Below are positions 57,445 through 64,000 of a stretch of DNA of 64,000 nucleotides, one piece after another. The translations under genes were made by a program, and so were the position numbers. The stretch's first letter is position 1; each line of letters starts with the position of its first letter. The stretch is from the NCBI RefSeq assembly GCF_000621165.1, contig NZ_KK211219.1, positions 170,634-234,633 on the forward strand. The letters run 5' to 3'. The notes under the pieces are model-generated. The model saw nothing but the letters and a program-made list of their open reading frames with translations. It was not told the origin of the DNA and did not search any database. The DNA comes from Enterovibrio calviensis DSM 14347 (GTDB lineage: Bacteria; Pseudomonadota; Gammaproteobacteria; Enterobacterales; Vibrionaceae).

Positions 57445-58200
57445 ATGAAATCAGTTTTTAAAGTGTCATTGCTAGCGGCAACCGTTGCATTGGCAGTCGG
57501 TTGTCAAGAAGACGCGAAAGAAGAAACCGCGAAAGTAGAAGCGCCAGTGGCCGCAGAAACCGTTACCTTTGCGACCGAAGACGATAAAGCTGCCTACGCG
57601 ATTGGCGCATCGTTGGCGCAATACCTGAAAGCGAACCTTGAGCAACAACAAGAAATTGGTTTGTCATTAAGCTCTGACTTGGTTCTACAAGGCGTACAAG
57701 ACGCGTTCTCAGATAAATCAAAACTGAGCGACGAAGAAGCGCAAGCTGCGTTGCAAGCATTGGATCAACGTGTTGCTGAAATGGCGCAAAAACAAGCACA
57801 AGAAAATGCTGCAGTAGCAGTGAAAGCCGGTGAAGAGTTCCGCACTCAATTTGCAAAAACAGAAGGCGTAACAACCACGGATTCTGGCCTAATGTATTTG
57901 GTTGAAACCATGGGCGAAGGCGATAAGCCTGCCGCGGAAGATACCGTTGTTGTTCACTACAAAGGCACACTGACTGATGGTACGCAGTTTGATAGCTCGT
58001 ATGATCGTAACCAACCAGCCACTTTCCCGCTTAATCGTGTGATCCCAGGTTGGACGGAAGGTGTTCAACTAATGCCTGTGGGTTCTAAGTTCAAATTCGT
58101 GATCCCGTCAGAATTGGCTTACGGTGCGCAAGACACACCAACAATCCCAGCGAACTCAACGCTGGTATTTGACGTTGAGTTGCTTGAAATCAAAAAGTAA
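57445..58200 (+). CDS. fkpA: FKBP-type peptidyl-prolyl isomerase FkpA-like lipoprotein
   Basis: The 251-residue envelope chaperone/isomerase has a signal ending AVGC (Cys20), so it is a predicted lipoprotein unlike soluble E. coli FkpA. A helical dimerisation domain (about 45-135) is followed by an FKBP domain (about 150-251) with VVHYKGTLTDGTQFDSS and LAYGAQ. It assists folding of exported proteins. Confidence 0.95.
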   Translation: MKSVFKVSLLAATVALAVGCQEDAKEETAKVEAPVAAETVTFATEDDKAAYAIGASLAQYLKANLEQQQEIGLSLSSDLVLQGVQDAFSDKSKLSDEEAQAALQALDQRVAEMAQKQAQENAAVAVKAGEEFRTQFAKTEGVTTTDSGLMYLVETMGEGDKPAAEDTVVVHYKGTLTDGTQFDSSYDRNQPATFPLNRVIPGWTEGVQLMPVGSKFKFVIPSELAYGAQDTPTIPANSTLVFDVELLEIKK

Positions 58201-58261
58201 TCCGCGTTGCTCGCTCGGCATCGTGTGATGCCGACTGCGATGATCACATTGCGATACTTGA

Positions 58262-58288
58262 AGCCCCGACTAATGTCGGGGTTTTTAT
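58262..58288 (+). terminator. Terminator of fkpA
   Basis: CCCCGAC / GTCGGGG (58264-58270, 58275-58281) closes a TAAT loop and is followed by TTTTT. A second hairpin at about 58216-58233 lies just before. Confidence 0.92.
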
Positions 58289-58395
58289 ATCTTTTGAACC
58301 AAGTCTGTTAGACTTGTCGCTATATTTTAAATGTTGCAGATTTCGTTTATCTTTTGTCCGTTGATGAGCGAAAACTAACAGAAGGAAAACAGGCC

Positions 58396-59118
58396 GTGGT
58401 ATCAACAGACAGTTTGGATTCAGATGTGATCGTCGACAGTGACTTTATCGAAAGTAATCCGTTCACACAGCAAGACTTCACTATCCTAAAGTCCTATGAA
58501 GCCGTGGTAGACGGTCTGGCAGCATTGATTGGTCAACATTGTGAAATCGTGCTGCACTCCCTCGAAGACTTAAATACGTCAGCCATTAAAATCGCTAACG
58601 GTGAAAATACCGGTCGTCAGGTGGGCTCACCCATCACCGACTTGGCATTGCGCATGTTGCGAGATATTGAAGGGTCTGAGCGTAATTTCTCTCGTGCTTA
58701 TTTCACGCGTGCGAAAGGGAATACCTTGATGAAATCCATCACGGTAGCCATTCGCAATGGCGACAATCGAGTGATTGGATTGTTGTGTATCAACATCAAC
58801 CTCGACGCGCCATTCTCTCAAGTGCTTCAAGCCTTTATGCCCACAGAAGAAGCCCGTCAGGCGGTATCTGCCGTTAACTTTGCGAGCGACGTAGATGAGC
58901 TTGTCGACCAAACGGTAGAGCGCACGATAGAAGAAATCAACGCGGACAAATCGGTCTCTAACAACACCAAAAATCGCCAGATCGTGATGGAGCTTTTTGA
59001 TAAAGGTATTTTTGATATCAAAGATGCTATCAACCGTGTTGCGGACCGCCTCAATATCTCAAAGCACACCGTGTATCTCTATATTCGTCAGCGCAAAGGT
59101 GAGGACGGAGAAAGATGA
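58396..59118 (+). CDS. yheO: YheO-family PAS/HTH regulator
   Basis: The 240-residue protein has an N-terminal PAS-like YheO domain (about 25-140) and a C-terminal HTH ([20 protein letters not shown]). Relatives are transcription factors of unknown effector. The start is GTG at 58396 with AGGA nine bases upstream; a TTG at 58354 would add 14 residues. The stop overlaps tusD (ATGA), so it leads the tus genes. Confidence 0.9.
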   Translation: MVSTDSLDSDVIVDSDFIESNPFTQQDFTILKSYEAVVDGLAALIGQHCEIVLHSLEDLNTSAIKIANGENTGRQVGSPITDLALRMLRDIEGSERNFSRAYFTRAKGNTLMKSITVAIRNGDNRVIGLLCININLDAPFSQVLQAFMPTEEARQAVSAVNFASDVDELVDQTVERTIEEINADKSVSNNTKNRQIVMELFDKGIFDIKDAINRVADRLNISKHTVYLYIRQRKGEDGER

Positions 59119-59507
59119 CACTCAACTATGTCATTGTTGTGAGTGCGCCTGTATACGGACGCCAATCGTCGATGACGGCGTATCGTTTTGCCGAAGCGTT
59201 AGTGGCACAAGGGCATACATTATCGAAAGTCTTTTTCTATCAAGACGGTGTGTCCAACGCGTCGTCGCTGACAGTGCCAGCCAATGATGAATTTGATTTG
59301 GTATCTGCGTGGCAAGCACTGGCGAAAGCGCATGATGTTGAGTTAGAAACCTGTGTCGCAGCAGCGCTTCGTCGAGGACAAATTGGCGAAGATGAAGCTA
59401 AGTTACACGGTTTATCTTCCTCGAATATGGCGGCGGGCTTTTCTCAAGCCGGACTCGGTGCGCTATCTGAAGCGCTGCTTACCGCCGATCGTGTTGTGCA
59501 ATTTTAA
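59115..59507 (+). CDS. tusD: Sulfur relay protein TusD
   Basis: The 130-residue DsrE-fold protein carries the persulfide-accepting Cys80 in the conserved CVAAALRRG. TusBCD passes sulfur from TusA to TusE and MnmA for 2-thiouridine in tRNA. It is translationally coupled to yheO. Confidence 0.95.
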   Translation: MTLNYVIVVSAPVYGRQSSMTAYRFAEALVAQGHTLSKVFFYQDGVSNASSLTVPANDEFDLVSAWQALAKAHDVELETCVAAALRRGQIGEDEAKLHGLSSSNMAAGFSQAGLGALSEALLTADRVVQF

Positions 59508-59517
59508 GAGAATAGAC

Positions 59518-59874
59518 ATGAAGAAATTAGGATTTGTCTTTTCTTCCGCACCGCATGGTTCTGCCAGTGGGCGTGAAGGACTGGATGCCGTACTCGCGAC
59601 ATCAAACTATAGCGAAAACCTCGCGCTATTCTTCGTGGGTGACGGGGTGATGCAGTTGTTAGCGAATCAGCGGCCTAATGAAATAGGCTGCCGTGACTAC
59701 ATCTCTACATTCAAAATGCTGTCTCTATGTGATGTGGAAGAAATCTATGTGTGTGACTCTTCATTGAAAGAGCGGGGATTGAGTCATTCATCCTTGGTGA
59801 TTGATGCCGATATCGTGTCATCGGCAACGATATCAGAGCAACTTTCTGCGTGTACAAAAGTACTTCAGTTTTAA
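59518..59874 (+). CDS. tusC: Sulfur relay protein TusC
   Basis: The 118-residue DsrF-like protein begins MKKLGFVFSSAPHGSASGREGLDA, a TusC hallmark. It is the central subunit of the TusBCD hexamer. The start at 59518 is set by homology and spacing to tusD. Confidence 0.93.
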   Translation: MKKLGFVFSSAPHGSASGREGLDAVLATSNYSENLALFFVGDGVMQLLANQRPNEIGCRDYISTFKMLSLCDVEEIYVCDSSLKERGLSHSSLVIDADIVSSATISEQLSACTKVLQF

Positions 59875-59883
59875 GGACAGATG

Positions 59884-60174
59884 ATGCTTCATACCGTTAG
59901 CACTTCCCCTTTTTCATCGTCATCATTGAGCAATTGTCTGCGATATTCTGACCCAAACAGCGAGATCTTACTGATCGAAGACGCTGTAATCGCCGCAATT
60001 GACAGCGGACAGTGGCAACAAGCGCTGACATCGTGTGGACGCCGAATTTATGTGCTTCATGAAGATGTTGTTGCTCGAGGCATAAATGATGAAATTATAA
60101 AATCATTTAAGGTTATTGATATTAAAGGTTTTATTTCTTTAACCGAACGGCATGTCACGCAAATGAAATGGTGA
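59884..60174 (+). CDS. tusB: Sulfur relay protein TusB
   Basis: The 96-residue DsrH-like protein begins MLHTVSTSPF, as TusB. The second of two adjacent ATGs (59884) is chosen because AAGGA is then correctly spaced. Last gene of yheO-tusDCB, followed by the str promoter. Confidence 0.9.
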   Translation: MLHTVSTSPFSSSSLSNCLRYSDPNSEILLIEDAVIAAIDSGQWQQALTSCGRRIYVLHEDVVARGINDEIIKSFKVIDIKGFISLTERHVTQMKW

Positions 60175-60255
60175 ATTCCGCCTCTTTCGACTAGCGTAAA
60201 AGTTCAGGATTGCAGCGTTTACAATTTGCGCGATGCAAAGATCGTTGTATAAATC

Positions 60256-60728
<473 letters not shown>

Positions 60729-60825
60729 TGGAATCCGTTAAGTAAGGCCAAACACTAATTAATTTGTAATTTTGAAAAAACTGAAAAGTTTTGGATAAAA
60801 CCTGAAGAAGACAACGGAGAATTCC

Positions 60826-61296
60826 ATGCCACGTCGTCGCGTAATTGGTCAGCGTAAAATCCTTCCGGATCCTAAGTTCGGATCAGAACTGCTGGCAAAA
60901 TTTGTAAACATCGTAATGGTTGACGGTAAAAAGTCGACTGCAGAAAAAATCGTTTATGGTGCACTAGACATCATGGCAGAGCGTTCTGGTAAAGAGCATC
61001 TGTCTGTGTTCGAAACAGCTCTTGAAAACGTACGCCCTGCGGTAGAGGTTAAATCTCGCCGTGTTGGTGGTTCAACTTACCAAGTACCAGTAGAAGTTCG
61101 TCCGGTTCGCCGTAACGCACTTGCTATGCGTTGGTTGGTTGAAGCAGCGCGTAAGCGTGGTGAAAAATCTATGGCTCAGCGTCTAGCTAATGAAATGCTA
61201 GATGCATCTGAGAACAAAGGTACTGCGGTTAAGAAACGTGAAGACGTTCACCGTATGGCTGACGCTAACAAAGCGTTTGCTCATTACCGCTGGTAA
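60826..61296 (+). CDS. rpsG: 30S ribosomal protein S7
   Basis: The 156-residue primary binder of the 16S 3' domain starts [16 protein letters not shown]. In E. coli S7 represses its own operon by binding the rpsL-rpsG spacer; the 97-bp spacer here could hold an equivalent. A strong hairpin follows the gene. Confidence 0.99.
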   Translation: MPRRRVIGQRKILPDPKFGSELLAKFVNIVMVDGKKSTAEKIVYGALDIMAERSGKEHLSVFETALENVRPAVEVKSRRVGGSTYQVPVEVRPVRRNALAMRWLVEAARKRGEKSMAQRLANEMLDASENKGTAVKKREDVHRMADANKAFAHYRW

Positions 61297-61302
61297 TACC
61301 TT

Positions 61303-61330
61303 TTTAGGCGCGGCATCTGCCGCGCCTAAA
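61303..61330 (+). other. Strong hairpin between rpsG and fusA
   Basis: A 12-bp perfect GC-rich stem (61303-61314 with 61319-61330) has an ATCT loop. No U-tract follows, so it is not a standard terminator; it may be an RNA-processing or partial-attenuation site between the ribosomal genes and the elongation factors. Confidence 0.7.
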
Positions 61331-61368
61331 CCACATTCTAAGGTTGACCTTAGTAAGAGGATACTACT

Positions 61369-63465
61369 GTGGCTCGTAAGACCCCGATTGAGCGCTACCG
61401 TAACATCGGTATTTGTGCTCACGTAGACGCAGGTAAAACTACAACAACAGAGCGTATCCTGTTTTATACCGGTCTATCTCATAAAATTGGTGAAGTGCAC
61501 GATGGTGCCGCAACCATGGACTGGATGGAGCAGGAGCAGGAACGTGGTATTACTATCACATCCGCTGCGACTACCACCTTCTGGCATGGTATGGATGCAC
61601 AATTCGCTGAGCATCGCATCAATATCATCGATACCCCTGGACACGTAGACTTCACGATTGAAGTTGAACGTTCACTGCGCGTATTGGATGGTGCAGTCGT
61701 TGTATTCTGTGGCTCTTCTGGTGTAGAACCTCAGTCTGAGACTGTTTGGCGTCAAGCCGACAAATATCAAGTTCCTCGTATGGTTTTCGTCAATAAGATG
61801 GATCGTACAGGCGCAGATTTTTTACGCGTAGTTAATCAAATTAAAGATCGACTAGGCGCTAATCCTGTTCCAATTCATTTGAATATTGGTTCAGAAGATG
61901 AGTTTCGTGGTGTTATCGACCTGATTAAAATGAAGGCGATTAACTGGAACGAAGCTGATCAAGGGATGACCTTCAGTTATGAAGAAATCCCAGCCGACAT
62001 GCAAGAGCTGGCTGAAGAGTGGCATCAAAATCTAATTGAAGCTGCTGCTGAAGCAAACGAAGAGCTGATGGACAAATACCTCGAAGACGGGGAATTGACA
62101 GAAGCCGAAATTAAGCAAGCTTTGCGTGAACGCACACTAAATAACGAAATCGTACTGGCAACTTGTGGTTCTGCATTTAAGAACAAAGGTGTTCAGGCGG
62201 TGCTAGATGCTGTTGTTGAATACCTTCCATCACCGGTTGACGTGAAAGCGATCAATGGTGAAGACGAAGATGGCAATGTGATCGACCGTCATGCTGACGA
62301 TAACGAACCATTCGCAGCACTAGCATTCAAAATCGCCACTGACCCATTTGTTGGTACGTTAACCTTCCTGCGTGTTTACTCAGGTGTGGTGAATACTGGC
62401 GACACAGTTTATAACTCTGTGAAGCAAAAGCGTGAGCGCTTTGGCCGTATCGTTCAGATGCACTCGAATAAACGCGAAGAGATCAAAGAGATCCGCGCGG
62501 GTGACATCGCGGCGGCAATTGGTCTGAAAGACGTGACGACGGGTGACACCCTTTGTGCACTAGAATCTAAAGTGATTCTTGAGCGCATGGAGTTTCCTGA
62601 GCCGGTAATTCAGATTGCTGTAGAGCCTCGCTCACAAGCTGATCAAGAAAAAATGGGTATCGCGCTGGGTAAACTGGCGGCAGAAGATCCATCGTTCCGC
62701 GTTGAAACTGACATTGAATCAGGGCAAACCCTGATCTCAGGTATGGGCGAACTGCACCTCGACATCATTGTCGATCGCATGCGCCGTGAGTTCAGCGTTG
62801 AATGTAACGTAGGTAAGCCTCAGGTGGCATACCGCGAAACCATCCGTGGAAATGCTGAAGTCGAAGGCAAGTTCGTTAAGCAGTCTGGTGGTCGCGGTCA
62901 GTATGGTCATGTATGGATCAAACTGGAGCCATCTGAACTCGGCGAAGGCTTTGTCTTCGTTGATGAAATCGTTGGTGGTTCAGTACCAAAAGAGTACATC
63001 AGTTCAGTGGCTAAGGGCATTGAAGAACAGATGAGTAGTGGTGTCCTTGCCGGTTACCCAGTACTCGACGTGAAAGCCACGTTGTTCGATGGCTCTTATC
63101 ATGATGTTGACTCCAACGAAATGGCGTTTAAAATCGCTGCATCTATGGCATTCAAGAAAGGTGCGCTTGAAGCACAACCTGTCATTCTTGAGCCAATGAT
63201 GAAAGTGGAAATCACCACTCCAGAAGACTGGATGGGTGATGTAGTGGGTGACTTGAACCGCCGCCGTGGTTTGATTTCTGGTATGGACGAAGGTCCTGCT
63301 GGTTTGAGAATCATTCGTGCACAAGTACCGCTGGCTGAGATGTTTGGTTACGCAACTGACTTGCGTTCAGCGACTCAGGGCCGCGCATCTTACTCTATGG
63401 AATTCAGCGAATACGCTGACGTTCCAAAGAATGTTGCTGACTCAATCATCGCACAGCGTAGTTGA
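61369..63465 (+). CDS. fusA: Elongation factor G
   Basis: The 698-residue translocase GTPase has G1 [13 protein letters not shown]3 DTPGHVDF and G4 NKMD. Its domains II-V are complete to the ribosome-contacting C-terminus. The start is GTG with AAGAGG upstream. Confidence 0.99.
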   Translation: MARKTPIERYRNIGICAHVDAGKTTTTERILFYTGLSHKIGEVHDGAATMDWMEQEQERGITITSAATTTFWHGMDAQFAEHRINIIDTPGHVDFTIEVERSLRVLDGAVVVFCGSSGVEPQSETVWRQADKYQVPRMVFVNKMDRTGADFLRVVNQIKDRLGANPVPIHLNIGSEDEFRGVIDLIKMKAINWNEADQGMTFSYEEIPADMQELAEEWHQNLIEAAAEANEELMDKYLEDGELTEAEIKQALRERTLNNEIVLATCGSAFKNKGVQAVLDAVVEYLPSPVDVKAINGEDEDGNVIDRHADDNEPFAALAFKIATDPFVGTLTFLRVYSGVVNTGDTVYNSVKQKRERFGRIVQMHSNKREEIKEIRAGDIAAAIGLKDVTTGDTLCALESKVILERMEFPEPVIQIAVEPRSQADQEKMGIALGKLAAEDPSFRVETDIESGQTLISGMGELHLDIIVDRMRREFSVECNVGKPQVAYRETIRGNAEVEGKFVKQSGGRGQYGHVWIKLEPSELGEGFVFVDEIVGGSVPKEYISSVAKGIEEQMSSGVLAGYPVLDVKATLFDGSYHDVDSNEMAFKIAASMAFKKGALEAQPVILEPMMKVEITTPEDWMGDVVGDLNRRRGLISGMDEGPAGLRIIRAQVPLAEMFGYATDLRSATQGRASYSMEFSEYADVPKNVADSIIAQRS

Positions 63466-63565
63466 TTAGTAGCTTTGATGTTGGCATTGTTCGCCAGCAT
63501 TGATAAAAACTTCTGATCGCACTTACGACGGTAGGTGCGGCTCATAACTAGGAAGGAACACGATC

Positions 63566-64000
63566 GTGTCTAAAGAAAAATTTGAACGTACGAAACCGCA
63601 CGTTAACGTTGGTACTATCGGCCACGTTGACCACGGTAAAACCACTCTAACTGCAGCAATCTGTACTGTACTTTCTAAAGTATACGGCGGTTCTGCACGT
63701 GACTTCGCATCTATCGATAACGCTCCAGAAGAGCGCGAGCGCGGTATCACTATCTCTACTTCACACGTAGAATACGATACTCCTACACGTCACTACGCAC
63801 ACGTAGACTGCCCAGGACACGCCGATTATGTTAAAAACATGATCACCGGTGCTGCGCAAATGGACGGTGGTATCCTAGTTGTTGCTGCAACTGATGGTCC
63901 AATGCCACAGACTCGTGAGCACATCCTTCTAGGTCGCCAGGTTGGTATTCCTTACATCCTTGTTTTCATGAACAAGTGTGACATGGTTGACGACGAAGAG
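63566..64000 (+). CDS. tuf: Elongation factor Tu, 5' part
   Basis: The first 145 codons run off the window edge in frame. The start is GTG with AAGGA upstream, giving [31 protein letters not shown] N-terminus; the DCPGHADY and [13 protein letters not shown]ase motifs follow. EF-Tu delivers aminoacyl-tRNA. Last gene of the str operon. Confidence 0.98.
   Translation, partial: MSKEKFERTKPHVNVGTIGHVDHGKTTLTAAICTVLSKVYGGSARDFASIDNAPEERERGITISTSHVEYDTPTRHYAHVDCPGHADYVKNMITGAAQMDGGILVVAATDGPMPQTREHILLGRQVGIPYILVFMNKCDMVDDEE

Overview
The window is chromosomal core DNA from a gamma-proteobacterium of the Vibrionaceae. The call rests on aphA next to ppc, argC-B-G followed by a fused argH(A), the Prx-Grx/oxyR pair, the xds-type extracellular nuclease after trpS, the ast genes followed by a DUF1338 gene, and the crp-yhfA-prkB-yheU-yheT-yheS-kef-slyD-tus-str run. 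The genus cannot be fixed from sequence alone; the proteins differ enough from Vibrio cholerae that a sister genus (for example Grimontia, Enterovibrio or Photobacterium) is possible. No tRNA, rRNA, CRISPR array, insertion sequence or prophage was seen, and nothing looks like a recent island.

Layout. 1-4.9 kb: metF behind tandem Met boxes, the quorum-sensing/virulence regulator aphA, and ppc. 4.9-10.1 kb: arginine operon argC-argB-argG-argH(A) behind a double ARG box; argE, which Vibrio places divergently upstream of argC, is absent. 10.2-13.9 kb: redox cluster (dihydrolipoyl dehydrogenase-like enzyme, peroxiredoxin-glutaredoxin fusion, oxyR). 14.1-25.6 kb: mrcA diverging from pilMNOPQ, then aroK-aroB-damX-dam. 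25.6-28.4 kb: a DUF2970 gene, rpe, gph, trpS. 28.7-36.0 kb: the accessory part, with an Xds/ExeM-type nuclease and an unusual signalling pair. 36.1-41.6 kb: pabA, astC/argD, astA, astD and DUF1338. 41.6-54.9 kb: crp neighbourhood through kefGB, yheV and slyD, interrupted by DUF3187, a MocR/LysE pair and a TIGR02444 gene. 55.1-58.2 kb: isoaspartyl peptidase, slyX, a WD40 lipoprotein and fkpA. 58.4-64 kb: yheO-tusDCB and the str operon (rpsL, rpsG, fusA, start of tuf).

The main candidate for an undescribed system is the pair at 31.7-36.0 kb. A 1112-residue protein has the layout of a membrane hybrid histidine kinase (degenerate MHYT-like membrane region, two PAS domains, HisKA, HATPase, REC, HPt). 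It has Tyr where the phospho-accepting His should be, a broken ATP site, and Ser at the expected HPt His. The gene overlapping its end encodes a response regulator with an intact receiver but an HD-GYP-like output domain that has lost its metal ligands. The first PAS keeps the His and Arg that bind heme and oxygen in FixL. This suggests a sensor that works by binding rather than by phosphotransfer or c-di-GMP hydrolysis.

Smaller points of interest are a LuxR/HapR-like operator upstream of aphA, HexR-like dyads around the ppc promoter, an unrecognised C-terminal domain on the nuclease, a possible CRP-controlled small gene beyond crp, and two short tandem repeats flanking the isoaspartyl peptidase gene.
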